This document shows positions 51,737-60,469 of a stretch of DNA of 64,000 nucleotides, piece after piece. Every line of letters begins with the position of its first letter. Positions within the stretch are counted from its first letter, which is position 1. The notes beneath the pieces are model-generated. The model worked only from the letters and a program-made list of their open reading frames with translations, was not told the DNA's origin and did no database searches. Position numbers and translations under genes: made by a program. Origin of the DNA: Nocardia sp. NBC_00565 (GTDB lineage: Bacteria > Actinomycetota > Actinomycetes > Mycobacteriales > Mycobacteriaceae); the NCBI RefSeq assembly GCF_036345915.1, contig NZ_CP107785.1, positions 1,426,001-1,490,000 of the forward strand, written 5' to 3'.

Positions 51737-52963
51737 TCAATCGAATTTCACTTCCCAGCGCTTGATGCCATTGAGCCAGCCCGAGCGCAGGTGCTCGGGT
51801 TCGGCGAGCTGGCTGAGGTTGGGCATGGTGTCGGCGATGGCGTTGAACATCAGATCGATCTCGAGGCGGGCCAGGTTGGCGCCGAGGCAGTAGTGCGTGC
51901 CCGCGCCGCCGAAGCCGACGTGCGGGTTGGGGTCGCGCAGGATGTCGAAGGTGAACGGATTCGCGAAGGCGTCCTCGTCGAAATTGGCCGAGCTGTAGAA
52001 CAATCCGATGCGCTGGCCCTTGCGGATCAGCTGTCCGCCGAGTTCGACATCGCGGGTCGCGGTCCGCTGGAACACCGAGACGGGCGTCGCCCAGCGGACG
52101 ATCTCATCCGGAGCCGTGTGCGGTCGCCGCTGTTTGTAGAGCTCCCACTGCTCCGGGTTGTCGACGAAGGCCTTCATGCCGTGCGTGATCGAATTGCGGG
52201 TGGTCTCATTGCCCGCCACCGACAGCAGGATGACGAAGAACGCGAACTCGTCGGATCCGAGGTGCTCGCCGTCGATATCGGCGTTGACCAATTGCGTCAC
52301 GATATCGTCGGCTGGGCAGGCGCGCCGCTGCTCGGCCATGGTCCACGCATAGCCGGTCAATTCGAGCTGCGCGGTCGTCGAATCGGCCGCGTACTCGGGA
52401 TCATCGGCCCCGATCATCTGATTCGACCAGGTGAACAGCTTCTTGCGATCCTGCTGTGGGACCCCGAGCAGTTCGGCGATCGCCTGTAGCGGCAATTCGC
52501 AGGCGACCTGCTCGACGAAGTCCCCGCGGCCGGATTTCTTGGCCTCGTGCACAATTCGCGCGGCGCGCTCGGTGAGTGCGGCGCGCAGGCTCTCCACCGC
52601 GCGCGGGGTGAACCCTTTGGAGACGATGCGGCGGTTCTTGGTGTGGATCGGCGGGTCCATATTGAGCATGATCAGCCGCTGCATATCGAGCTGTTCGCGG
52701 GTCATGCTCGCCTGGTAGCGGATGATCGCCGAGTTCTCGGTCGAGGAGAAGATCTCGGGATGCTTCGAGATCTCCTTGATGTCTTCGAGTTTCGTGACCG
52801 CCCAGTAGCCGCCGTCATCGAACCCGCTGGACTTGTCGGCCTGGGCGCACCACCAGACCGGCGCGGTTCGGCGCAGCTCCGCGAATTCCGTGGTGGGCCT
52901 GCGTTCGGCCCACAGATCCGGATCGGTGAGATCGAACCCGGCGGGAATCGACGGCGTGGCCAT
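51737..52963 (-). CDS. CYP125-type steroid C26/C27 monooxygenase
   Basis: The 408-residue P450 closely follows Mycobacterium CYP125, which oxidises the side chain of cholesterol and cholestenone. Shared blocks include FDLTDPDLWAERRP, GFDDGGYWAVTKLEDIKEIS, LNMDPPIHTKNRRIVSKGFT, DFVEQVACELPLQAIAELLG, AGNETTRNSITHGM, EIVRWATPV and VGFGGAGTHYCLGANLARLE (heme cysteine), ending RSGWLNGIKRWEV. ATG 52963 follows GGGAGGTGG. A sequence matching the KstR operator lies 17 bases upstream of the ATG. No other sterol genes are in the window. Confidence 0.92.
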   Translation of the reverse strand: MATPSIPAGFDLTDPDLWAERRPTTEFAELRRTAPVWWCAQADKSSGFDDGGYWAVTKLEDIKEISKHPEIFSSTENSAIIRYQASMTREQLDMQRLIMLNMDPPIHTKNRRIVSKGFTPRAVESLRAALTERAARIVHEAKKSGRGDFVEQVACELPLQAIAELLGVPQQDRKKLFTWSNQMIGADDPEYAADSTTAQLELTGYAWTMAEQRRACPADDIVTQLVNADIDGEHLGSDEFAFFVILLSVAGNETTRNSITHGMKAFVDNPEQWELYKQRRPHTAPDEIVRWATPVSVFQRTATRDVELGGQLIRKGQRIGLFYSSANFDEDAFANPFTFDILRDPNPHVGFGGAGTHYCLGANLARLEIDLMFNAIADTMPNLSQLAEPEHLRSGWLNGIKRWEVKFD

Positions 52964-52979
52964 GGCCACCTCCCATAGC

Positions 52980-52993
52980 TGGAACACGTTCTA
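52980..52993. promoter_or_regulatory. KstR-like operator before CYP125
   Basis: TGGAACACGTTCTA matches the published KstR consensus TnnAACnnGTTnnA at every fixed base. KstR is the TetR repressor of sterol catabolism in mycobacteria and rhodococci and controls cyp125. The position just upstream of the start fits repression. Confidence 0.75.
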
Positions 52994-53172
52994 CAGTGAT
53001 TGAAGCACAGTGTCCCGCTCTGACGTGGTGAAATGCCTATGCGTCTCGGCACGGCGTGCGCGACCATCGAGGTCGCTGATCGACTGGACGTGGAAGAGCT
53101 TGGCGGACAACGCGGGCCAGCGATTCGGGCGGTTCGGGGCGAAGTCCTCGGGCGATGGCCGCGAAGCCGGTT

Positions 53173-53592
53173 TCAGTGCTCGAGCTTGCGCAGCAGGATG
53201 TGCAGCGACCGCAGGTCGTCGGGGGAGAGGGCGGCGAACGTGGCCGGCGCCGGATCCGGGGTGGCCATGGCCTGGGCAAGGACGGCGCGACCGGCGAGGG
53301 TGATGGAGACCTGTTTGCGCCTGCGGTTGGTCGGGTCGATCTCGCGGACGACCAGACCGAGCTCCTCGAGGTGATTGACGGCCACCGTGGTGGCCGGCGC
53401 GTCCATGGTCGCGGCCTGTGCGATCTGGTTCAGCGTGAGCGGGCCCGGGCGCAGGCGGCGCAGGATGCGAATGCGGCTGAACGGCACACCGGTTCGTTCG
53501 GTGACCGCACGCTTCCATGGGTCGCGGGTATCCATCACCAGGTGGGTGAGCTGTGCCCACACCGCGTCGGCGGTCGGTGCGTCATCCGGCAT
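53173..53592 (-). CDS. MarR-family regulator
   Basis: A 139-residue MarR protein: PFSRIRILRRLRPGPLTLNQ, IAQAATMDAPATTVAVNHLE, ELGLVVREIDPTNRRRKQVS (wing), then the dimer helix. It is complete. ATG 53592 overlaps the stop of the upstream MFS gene by 11 bases, so both are co-transcribed and the regulator probably controls the pump through the inverted repeat at 54944-54967. Confidence 0.9.
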   Translation of the reverse strand: MPDDAPTADAVWAQLTHLVMDTRDPWKRAVTERTGVPFSRIRILRRLRPGPLTLNQIAQAATMDAPATTVAVNHLEELGLVVREIDPTNRRRKQVSITLAGRAVLAQAMATPDPAPATFAALSPDDLRSLHILLRKLEH

Positions 53593-54958
53593 GCGCGGGG
53601 ACCTTCACTTCCAGTATCGGGGCGACACGATCGCGGGACCGCGCGGCCCACCGAGTATTCGCGACCATCCCGAGTATGGCGATCCCGGCGGTGAATACCG
53701 CGATCAGCCACCACAGTCCGGCACCGGTCAGCGCTCCGCACAGCGCGACGCCGATGCTGACGCCCACCTGCCTGCTGGTCGAGGCGACCGCCGATGCGGC
53801 GCCCGCGCGATCCAGCGGCATCCCGCTGACCGCCGCCGTCGTGATCGGCGCGTTGACCATGCCGAATCCGATACCGAAGATCGCGAACAGGATGACGAGA
53901 TGCCAGACCGGCGTGCTCGCGTCGAGTCGGGTGAGCAGCGCCGCGGCGATGGTCATCGCGACGCCCGCCGCGAGCAGTGACGGCTTGGTCCCATAGCGTC
54001 CGACCAGTCGCCCCGACAGCGGCGAGAAGATCAGCATCGCGACCGCCATCGCCAGGTACAGCAATCCGGTGTGCGCGGCCGAATAACCACGCACCCCTTG
54101 CAGATACAGCGAGCAGGTGAACAGGAACGCGCCGAGCGCCGCGAACGCGAACACCGCGATCACCGTCGCCGACGCGAATGGCACACTGCGGAAGAACCGC
54201 AGATCGATGAACGGATCCCGGTGTCGCGACTCCTGCCACAGGAATCCGGCGAAGGCCACCGCCGACACCGCGAACACCACCGGCAGCTGCTCGATCAATC
54301 CGAAGACCAGGGTGAACAGAAACGCGATCGCGAGCAGCTGGCCGATCGGATCCAGCCCACGCACCGTGGCGGACTTCGATTCCGGCACGAACAGCGTCGT
54401 CAAGACCAGCGCGAGTACGCAGATCGGCAGATTGATCCAGAACACCGACTGCCACCCCAGCGAATCGATCAGCACACCGCCGACCATCGGCCCCAATGCC
54501 ATCGAAATACCGACCACCGCACCCCAGATGCCCACCGCGCGAGCGCGTTCCACCTTCCCCGTGAATACCTGGGTAATGATCGACATCGCGACCGGGTTGA
54601 GCATCGATCCGCCGATCGCCTGCAAAAACCGTGCCCCGATGAGGGTTTCGATGCTCGGCGCGATGCTGCACGCCAACGAGCCCAGCGCGAACACCACCAG
54701 TCCGATGCGGAATACCCGACGCCGCCCGAACCGATCCGCCGCCGCGCCTGCCAGCATCAGCAGGCTCGCGAGCGTCAGCGTGTAGATGTCGATGATCCAC
54801 TGCAGCCGGGCGAGCGGCGCGTGCAGCTCATCGCGAATCGCGGGCACCGCCACATTCACGATGGTCGAGTCCATCGACACGATGAGCAGGCTCAGACAGC
54901 ATGTCGCCAACACCAGTAGCTTGCGTCGCGGCGTCAGCTCGCCAACAGTTGTATTCAC
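53582..54958 (-). CDS. MFS drug exporter (DHA2/EmrB-like)
   Basis: A 458-residue pump with 14 predicted helices. It has VSMDSTIVNVAVPAIRDELH, GAAADRFGRRRVFRIGLVVF (motif A), FLQAIGGSMLNPVAMSIITQ, and GIWGAVVGISMALGPMVGGV (motif C), as in EmrB/Stp-type antibiotic exporters. The GTG start at 54958 sits inside an inverted repeat, so a bound repressor could also hide the start. It is co-transcribed with a MarR gene. Confidence 0.9.
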   Translation of the reverse strand: MNTTVGELTPRRKLLVLATCCLSLLIVSMDSTIVNVAVPAIRDELHAPLARLQWIIDIYTLTLASLLMLAGAAADRFGRRRVFRIGLVVFALGSLACSIAPSIETLIGARFLQAIGGSMLNPVAMSIITQVFTGKVERARAVGIWGAVVGISMALGPMVGGVLIDSLGWQSVFWINLPICVLALVLTTLFVPESKSATVRGLDPIGQLLAIAFLFTLVFGLIEQLPVVFAVSAVAFAGFLWQESRHRDPFIDLRFFRSVPFASATVIAVFAFAALGAFLFTCSLYLQGVRGYSAAHTGLLYLAMAVAMLIFSPLSGRLVGRYGTKPSLLAAGVAMTIAAALLTRLDASTPVWHLVILFAIFGIGFGMVNAPITTAAVSGMPLDRAGAASAVASTSRQVGVSIGVALCGALTGAGLWWLIAVFTAGIAILGMVANTRWAARSRDRVAPILEVKVPAHAG

Positions 54959-54967
54959 ACAACTATT
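54944..54967. promoter_or_regulatory. Inverted repeat spanning the MFS start codon
   Basis: On the minus strand AATAGTTGT-gtgaat-ACAACTGTT has nine-base arms matching at eight positions, and the six-base spacer contains the GTG start. Another ATAGTTGTAG half-site lies about ten bases further upstream (54974-54985). This is a good MarR operator candidate. Confidence 0.6.
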
Positions 54968-55174
54968 GTGGGGCTACAACTATCCTGCACGCAAGGTCGC
55001 GGCTTGTGATGTGATCCGCGGAACGGACCGAATCTGTTCAGTCCGGCCCCGGCGAGCTCGAGCCGTCGCCTGTCACCCACCTGTCCCTCCCCGCAATCTG
55101 GGGGCGAGGAACGGAACTGCCGAATCCGGTGCTGACAAGTTACTGCAGATAGGGCGCGTTCTCCGTGCAGGTGA

Positions 55175-55735
55175 TCATTGCATCTGATCGAGCATGTCGG
55201 AGAACGCCGCCTCGAGCCGCAGCGATTTTTTGATCTCGTCGCCGGTGACGTAGGGGTACTCGCCGTACTCGAGGAAGCTCGGAACGTGGTGCTCTCGGAC
55301 GAATCGGACGAACGCCTCCGGGTTTTCCTTCCAGTCCTCGGGGAACCCTTCGAGGTTGGTGAAAACGGTGCTGATACCGGTCTGAGAGAAGAGCGCCACC
55401 GCATCCTCGGTGTACTTGTCGAAATCGGTGTCGAAGATGCCTTGGTACTGGAAATGCAGTCCGGAGCCGACGTCGAACAACAGCCACCGCAGGTAATGCA
55501 GCCGCAGCGCCGCCAGCACATCCGGACTAGCCGCTACCGCTTCTTCGATCTCCTTGCCGTGCGCGCGAATCGCCTCTTCCCGACCCGGTTTCACCTTCGC
55601 GATGATCGAGAACCCATAGCAGGCCGGGGTCCGCGGATAAATCGGGCCATACCTACCCCGCTCCAGCTCGAAATAACCCTCAGCGGGGATGGCCATCGCC
55701 GCCGGTTTGCTCCAGTCATGATCGGTCACTGGCAT
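55175..55735 (-). CDS. Conserved hypothetical protein
   Basis: A 186-residue soluble protein: GYFELERGRYGPIYPRTPAC, YGFSIIAKVKPGREEAIRAH, LRLHYLRWLLFDVGSGLHFQ, TGISTVFTNLEGFPEDWKEN. The pattern of two ferredoxin-like halves suggests a dimeric alpha-beta barrel, and I recall similar mycobacterial proteins without function. ATG 55735 follows AGGTGAAG; the frame continues upstream into repeat-like sequence, which was excluded. Confidence 0.72.
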   Translation of the reverse strand: MPVTDHDWSKPAAMAIPAEGYFELERGRYGPIYPRTPACYGFSIIAKVKPGREEAIRAHGKEIEEAVAASPDVLAALRLHYLRWLLFDVGSGLHFQYQGIFDTDFDKYTEDAVALFSQTGISTVFTNLEGFPEDWKENPEAFVRFVREHHVPSFLEYGEYPYVTGDEIKKSLRLEAAFSDMLDQMQ

Positions 55736-55784
55736 GTCTTCACCTGCCTCACCATCACAAGTAAGCCGGACATAACTATCGGCA

Positions 55785-55969
55785 TCGGCGTAGGCGACCT
55801 CGAACACCCCGCCCACCAGCGGCGCCGACACGGACCACACTCAGGCTCGGTATAGACGCAGTCTTCCAGGCTGACCGCCCTAGGTCCTCGGAACCCGCAA
55901 CCTACATCCGAACTCCGCAACCACTCCCCGCAAACTACCCCCGGACACCGCAACCTATCCCGGACAGAA
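55785..55969 (-). repeat. Direct repeat A left of the P450 redox cassette
   Basis: This ~185-base stretch matches 59422-59618 in the same orientation. Two well-conserved parts stand out: the left end, where 24 of 30 bases agree and the minus strand reads GGVFEVAYADADS (against GGEFEIVYVDSG in the other copy, vaguely DUF4926-like), and the right 80 bases with shared CCGAACTCCGC, CCCCGGACACCG and AACCTAT. The middle is weaker. Confidence 0.65.
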
Positions 55970-56450
55970 CACACTTCTTGTCCATTCCGGTTGAACCTTG
56001 CGGACCGCGACTAGCTGACCTGCGGCCCGAAAGGTTGCCCGAACAGTTCGGCGGCGCGAGTGTTCGGATCTACTTTGCGGATTGGGTGGCGTCGGCAGGT
56101 CGGGCCGCGTGATCCGGGGACCGCAGGCAACGGGAACGATCGGGTTCCCGCTGGTCACCACCAGCACGCCGAAACCTATGTCCGCCGAACCCACCCACGA
56201 AAGCTAACCCGAACACCGAAATGCCGGCCCGAACAGGAGCGGATAGGTTTCCGGACGATGCGGGATTGCAGCGAAGCTGGTGGTGCGTCCGTGCGGGAAC
56301 GCCGCTGACGCGACTCCTGTGCGGGTGACAGGTGAGACTCATATTTCTCCGACGCTCGGCGTACGATAGCGGTGGCTGATCCGGGGTCGGTGGCCCCGCC
56401 GGTCGGCGACCGAGGTGGATGCGAGGAAGTGGCTCACAAGGGAGCTGAGT
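55841..56450. other. Repeat-rich 610-base gap before the ferredoxin gene
   Basis: No gene is supported on either strand. The gap holds the right half of repeat A (to 55969), a partial copy at 56168-56240 and a possible inverted piece near 56041-56090 (TGTTCGGATCTACTTTGCGG resembles the reverse complement of repeat A). The right end must hold the cassette promoter. Confidence 0.55.
56168..56240 (-). repeat. Partial third copy of the cassette repeat
   Basis: The stretch shares AAACCTATGTCCG, AACCCGAACACCGAAA and CCCGAACAGGA with the right half of the repeat at 59422-59618, in the same orientation, with several gaps. Confidence 0.5.
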
Positions 56451-56666
56451 ATGCGCATCGTGGTGGATCTGAACAAGTGTCTGGGATACGCGCAGTGTGT
56501 CCCGCTGGCGCCGGATGTGCTGAAGCTGCTCGGTGACGAGGCGCTCGCCTACGATCCCAACCCTGACGAATCCCAACGCCAGCGGGTACTGAGGGCGGCG
56601 GCGGCATGTCCGGTTCAGGCGATCATCGTGGAGACCTACACTCCCGCTGAGGATGACCCGATGTGA
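56451..56666 (+). CDS. P450-type [3Fe-4S] ferredoxin
   Basis: A 71-residue ferredoxin that carries electrons from the reductase to the P450. Cluster cysteines are Cys10 and Cys16 in NKCLGYAQC and Cys53 in AACPVQAI. The position that is Cys in 4Fe-4S proteins is Tyr13, so a [3Fe-4S] cluster is expected. ATG 56451 follows AAGGGAG. It overlaps the reductase gene by four bases. Confidence 0.93.
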   Translation: MRIVVDLNKCLGYAQCVPLAPDVLKLLGDEALAYDPNPDESQRQRVLRAAAACPVQAIIVETYTPAEDDPM

Positions 56667-58063
56667 GCGCGGCATCGCTGGTCGCCGACCTGGTGGCAGC
56701 GTTTCGCGCGGAAGGCCGCATCGTGATCGTGGGCGCCTCGCTGGCCGGGTTGCGCGCCGCGGAAGCGTTGCGAGAGCGCGGTTTCCGCGGCAAGCTCACG
56801 GTGATCGGCGACGAGCCGCACGAGCCCTACGATCGTCCGCCGCTGTCGAAGCAGGTGCTCGAGGGATGGGTACACCCCGATCACACCAGGCTCCCGCGGC
56901 GGCGGGCCGTCGACGCCGACTGGCGGCTGGGGGTGGCCGCCACCGGCCTGGATCGGGTCAACCGCCAGGTGCTGCTGGCCAACGGGGACAAGGTCGACTA
57001 CGACCGGCTGCTGATCGCCACCGGGGTGCGGGCGCGGCAGTGGATCAATCCTCGAGAAGCCGCGCTCGAGGGCGTTTTCACAGTGCGTACCTGCGATGAC
57101 GCGGCACGCCTGCAGGCCGCGCTACACGCCGCCCCTCGGCGGGTCCTCATCATCGGGTCGGGATTCATCGGATCGGAGATGGCCTCGGTGTGTTGCAAGC
57201 TGGGCCTGCCGGTGACCGTCACCGAACGCGCCGACGGGCCGCTGGTCGGCGCGCTAGGCGGGGTGATCGGTGACATCGCCGCCAGGATGCAGCGCGATGC
57301 GGGGGTCGACCTGCGCACCGGGGTCGCGGTCGAGGCGCTGGAGGCAGATGACGGCGGCCACGTGCGGCGGGCTCGGCTTTCCGACGGAGCCACCCTCGAT
57401 GTCGACGTCGTGGTCGCGTCACTGGGATCGATCCGCAACGTCGAGTGGCTCGAGGGCGCCGGGCTGGCCAGCGGCTTCTGGGGGGTGGGTTGCGACGCCG
57501 GCTGCCGCGCGTTCGACATCAACGGCGTAGTGACCGACAACATCTTCGTCGCCGGCGACATCGCCCGCGCCCCGCACGTGCTCTACGAATACCAGTTCAT
57601 CTCCATGGAGCACTGGGACAACGCGGTGTCCGGAGCTCAGGTAGCTGCCAACAACATGATCAACCTGGAGACCGAGCGGTGCCCGCACCTTCCGCTGCCG
57701 ATGTTCTGGTCGGCCCAGTTCGGCGTCAATATCAAGGGTGTGGGGGTGTGCTCCTTCGGCGACGAGATCGTGTTCACCCAAGGTTCGCCTGACCAGCGCC
57801 GCTTCGCCGCCGCGTACGGCCGTCGGGGGCGCATCGTCGGCGCCGCCACGTTCGACCACGGCAAGTGGCTGGACTACTACAGCGCTCTCATCGAGCGGTC
57901 GGCGCCGTTCCCGCCGCCACCACCGGGCTACGACCGCCCCGGGGACATGACCCCGATCCCGGCGCGCTTCCCGGATCCGCGCGTGCCCACCGAGATTCCC
58001 ACCGTCGTGCTCACCGGTCACGACCCGACCACGCGAGGTGCCGAGTTTCGTCGGCGGAGCTGA
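56663..58063 (+). CDS. NAD(P)H ferredoxin reductase
   Basis: A 466-residue FAD enzyme of the rubredoxin/putidaredoxin reductase class: GRIVIVGASLAGLRAAEALR (FAD), EPYDRPPLSKQVL, LLIATGVRAR, VLIIGSGFIGSEMASVCC (NAD), and DIARAPHVLYEY near the end of the FAD domain. The C-terminal ~60 residues are a Pro-rich extension. GTG 56663 overlaps the ferredoxin TGA (GTGA). It supplies electrons for the adjoining ferredoxin and P450, giving a complete three-part class I system. Confidence 0.93.
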   Translation: MSAASLVADLVAAFRAEGRIVIVGASLAGLRAAEALRERGFRGKLTVIGDEPHEPYDRPPLSKQVLEGWVHPDHTRLPRRRAVDADWRLGVAATGLDRVNRQVLLANGDKVDYDRLLIATGVRARQWINPREAALEGVFTVRTCDDAARLQAALHAAPRRVLIIGSGFIGSEMASVCCKLGLPVTVTERADGPLVGALGGVIGDIAARMQRDAGVDLRTGVAVEALEADDGGHVRRARLSDGATLDVDVVVASLGSIRNVEWLEGAGLASGFWGVGCDAGCRAFDINGVVTDNIFVAGDIARAPHVLYEYQFISMEHWDNAVSGAQVAANNMINLETERCPHLPLPMFWSAQFGVNIKGVGVCSFGDEIVFTQGSPDQRRFAAAYGRRGRIVGAATFDHGKWLDYYSALIERSAPFPPPPPGYDRPGDMTPIPARFPDPRVPTEIPTVVLTGHDPTTRGAEFRRRS

Positions 58064-58100
58064 CACCGCACGCCACTGCCCGCCGAATCAAGGAGGGATT

Positions 58101-59378
58101 ATGACCGCAGAGACTGCCTGGGCGGAGGCGATGACCTACGACAACCGCGCCGATCCATACCCGTTCTTCGCCGAGCTTCGCAAAACTCCCGTCGTGCAGG
58201 TGGCCGACAACCTCTATGTCGTCACCGGCTACCGCGAGCTGCTGGCGCTCGCGCACGACCCCCGGATCAGTTCCGACATCCGCCGCAGCCCGCTGGCAGC
58301 CCACCTGGCCGGCGACGCCGAACCGCCCGCGGGCATCGAAGACTTGCAGGCGCACGGCGGCCGTCAACCGAGCATCATCGTGTCCGATCCGCCGGACCAC
58401 GACCGGGCCCGCCGGCAGGTGATGCGCCACTTCGGGCCGCCGCACTCGCCCGACCTGATCCCGAGCATGGAGCCCGGCATCGTCGGACTGTGCAACAAGC
58501 TGCTCGATGACATCAAAGCCCGAGAATCAACTAGGTTCGACGTGGTCGACGACTACGCCTATCCCGTACCGGTGACAATGATCTGCAAAATCCTCGGGGT
58601 CCCCCGCGCCGACGAACCAACCTTTCACCTCTGGATCCGTGACCTGTTGACCGGCCTGGATCTGGGCCCGGATGCCACCACCGACGAAGGACGGGCCCGC
58701 GCAGCAAAAGGCCGAGCCGCCGGTGCGGCACTGCGGCACTACCTCGCCGAGCTGATCGAGCAATACCGTCACCAGCCCGGAGATGGACTGCTCTCGGACC
58801 TGGTCAACGACACCGAAGGGCCGGACGGTCCGATGTCACCGCAGGAGGCCGTATCCAATGCGCAGTTGTTGCTCGTCGCCGGCCACGACTCCACGGTCAA
58901 CACCATCGCCAACTGTGTGATGACCCTGCTACGCAACCCCGGCTCGTTCGAACTGCTGCGGCAGCGCCCGGAACTAATTCCACGCGCCATCGAAGAAGTT
59001 CAGCGACTGCAGTCGGCCGTGCAGTTCTTCCCCAGCCGCAGCGCCACCGACGACATCGAGATCGCCGACACCGTCATCCCGAAGGGCGCGGCGGTGCACC
59101 TGATGTACAGTGCCGCCAACCGCGACCCCACCCGCTTCGCCAACCCCGACCAGTACGACCCCGAACGCCCCGACAACGAGCACCTCGGCTGGGGCAGCGG
59201 TATCCACACCTGCATCGGCGGCCCGCTAGCGCGGCTGGAAGTCAACCTCACACTGGAAACCTTCCTGCGCCGCGTGCAGAGCCCCCGCCTGGTCGACGAC
59301 CCACCGACATATCGCCGAAGCCATATCTTCCGCGGGCCACTACACCTCATGATCGACGTCGACCACATCACCGACTGA
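58101..59378 (+). CDS. Cytochrome P450 of the redox cassette
   Basis: A 425-residue P450: I-helix LLVAGHDSTVNTIAN, K-helix EEVQRLQSAV (ExxR present), and heme loop GWGSGIHTCIGGPLARLE, where Trp replaces the usual Phe. SIIVSDPPDHDRARRQVMRH is typical of class I bacterial enzymes. ATG 58101 follows AAGGAGGG. It is 37 bases downstream of the reductase and is the terminal oxidase of the cassette. Substrate unknown. Confidence 0.93.
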   Translation: MTAETAWAEAMTYDNRADPYPFFAELRKTPVVQVADNLYVVTGYRELLALAHDPRISSDIRRSPLAAHLAGDAEPPAGIEDLQAHGGRQPSIIVSDPPDHDRARRQVMRHFGPPHSPDLIPSMEPGIVGLCNKLLDDIKARESTRFDVVDDYAYPVPVTMICKILGVPRADEPTFHLWIRDLLTGLDLGPDATTDEGRARAAKGRAAGAALRHYLAELIEQYRHQPGDGLLSDLVNDTEGPDGPMSPQEAVSNAQLLLVAGHDSTVNTIANCVMTLLRNPGSFELLRQRPELIPRAIEEVQRLQSAVQFFPSRSATDDIEIADTVIPKGAAVHLMYSAANRDPTRFANPDQYDPERPDNEHLGWGSGIHTCIGGPLARLEVNLTLETFLRRVQSPRLVDDPPTYRRSHIFRGPLHLMIDVDHITD

Positions 59379-59720
59379 AGACACATCATCAAGCCTTCGC
59401 CCACCCCCTCGCTAACCCGAGTCGACATAGACGATCTCGAACTCACCGCCCTCCTGCTGACATCGCCGCACCCCCGCGCACCGGACTTCAGGCTTCACAC
59501 GGGCAGGCAGTCCGCCTTCCGGGCCCTCGCTACGTCCCAGAACCTGCAAACTATGTCCGAACTCCGCCGCATCCCCCCGAAAACCAACCCCGGACACCGA
59601 AACCTATACCCGAACAGGATGTCACTTTTCGCTTGGGCGCAGGTGCGGCGAATCCGGCATCTGGCAATGTAGCGCGGTTGTCATTGACGTGAACCCGGGT
59701 TGAGGTTGAAGGCTGGAGGG
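59379..59720. other. 342-base gap with downstream repeat copy
   Basis: The gap is almost filled by repeat B (59422-59618). The minus-strand frame through it ends GGEFEIVYVDSG then a stop and looks like the tail of a small decayed protein. The last 70 bases hold the promoter of the next methyltransferase. Confidence 0.5.
59422..59618 (-). repeat. Direct repeat B right of the P450 redox cassette
   Basis: Pairs with repeat A (55785-55969) in direct orientation; the enclosed segment is about 3.4 kb and carries exactly the ferredoxin, reductase and P450 genes. Conserved blocks include TCCGAACTCCGC, CCCCGGACACCG and AACCTAT. Confidence 0.65.
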
Positions 59721-60356
59721 ATGAATCGACCTTCTGAGTTCTGGAATTCCGTTTACGACGATGGATCCGCACCGTGGGTCATCGGGGAGCCGCAGCCCGC
59801 GGTGCTCGAGCTGATCGAGCAGGGATGGATTCGGGGTGCGGTGCTCGATGTCGGGTGCGGGGCGGGTGAGCATACGATCCGGCTGACCGAGCTCGGCTAT
59901 GACGTGCTCGGCGTGGATCTGTCGCCGAGTGCGATCGCGTATGCCCGCGCCAATGCCGAAAGGCGCGGGGTGGCCGCGCGATTCGAAGAGGCCGATGCGC
60001 TGAAGCTCGGGGAGGAGCCGCGCTACCGGACCATCCTCGACAGCGCCCTGTTCCATGTCTTCGCCCATGACAACGGCGATCCCACCGACTATGTGAGCAG
60101 TCTGCACAAGGTGCTCGAGCCGGGCGGGCTGGTCCATATCCTCGCGCTCTCGGATGCCGAGCCGGGTTTCGGACCGCGCATCAGCCGAACGGCCATCTCG
60201 GATGCGTTCGGCGCTGGTTGGGAGCTGGAAGAGCTGGCGCCCGCCCGGTATCGGGGGCGCGTGAGCGAGGCCGTAGTCGAGGCCGAACAACTCGGGCTCA
60301 CACCGGGCAGCATCGTCGATGGGGCGGCCTGGCTCGCCCGGGTGCGCCGCTCGTAG
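59721..60356 (+). CDS. Class I SAM-dependent methyltransferase
   Basis: A 211-residue methyltransferase: PQPAVLELIEQGWIRGAVLD, then motif I LDVGCGAGEHTIRLTELGYD and VLGVDLSPSAIAYAR, the motif IV region ILDSALFHVF and LEPGGLVHILAL. It resembles thiopurine/tellurite-type small methyltransferases (TehB-like), substrate uncertain. ATG 59721 follows GGAGGG; the frame is open further left without a site. Confidence 0.88.
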   Translation: MNRPSEFWNSVYDDGSAPWVIGEPQPAVLELIEQGWIRGAVLDVGCGAGEHTIRLTELGYDVLGVDLSPSAIAYARANAERRGVAARFEEADALKLGEEPRYRTILDSALFHVFAHDNGDPTDYVSSLHKVLEPGGLVHILALSDAEPGFGPRISRTAISDAFGAGWELEELAPARYRGRVSEAVVEAEQLGLTPGSIVDGAAWLARVRRS

Positions 60357-60469
60357 CTGGTGGCGAGACCATTTCCTAGCGCTGCGCCAACACCCTGCCT
60401 GGTGGACTTGGCAGCGGGTCACGGGAATACCTGCCGTGACCCGATCGCCAATGGAAAGGGTCACTCGAC

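Noticed and set aside
55841..56246. CRISPR-like array from the repeated AACC/CCGAAC motifs
   Set aside because: The copies are few, long, diverged and irregularly spaced, with no cas gene.
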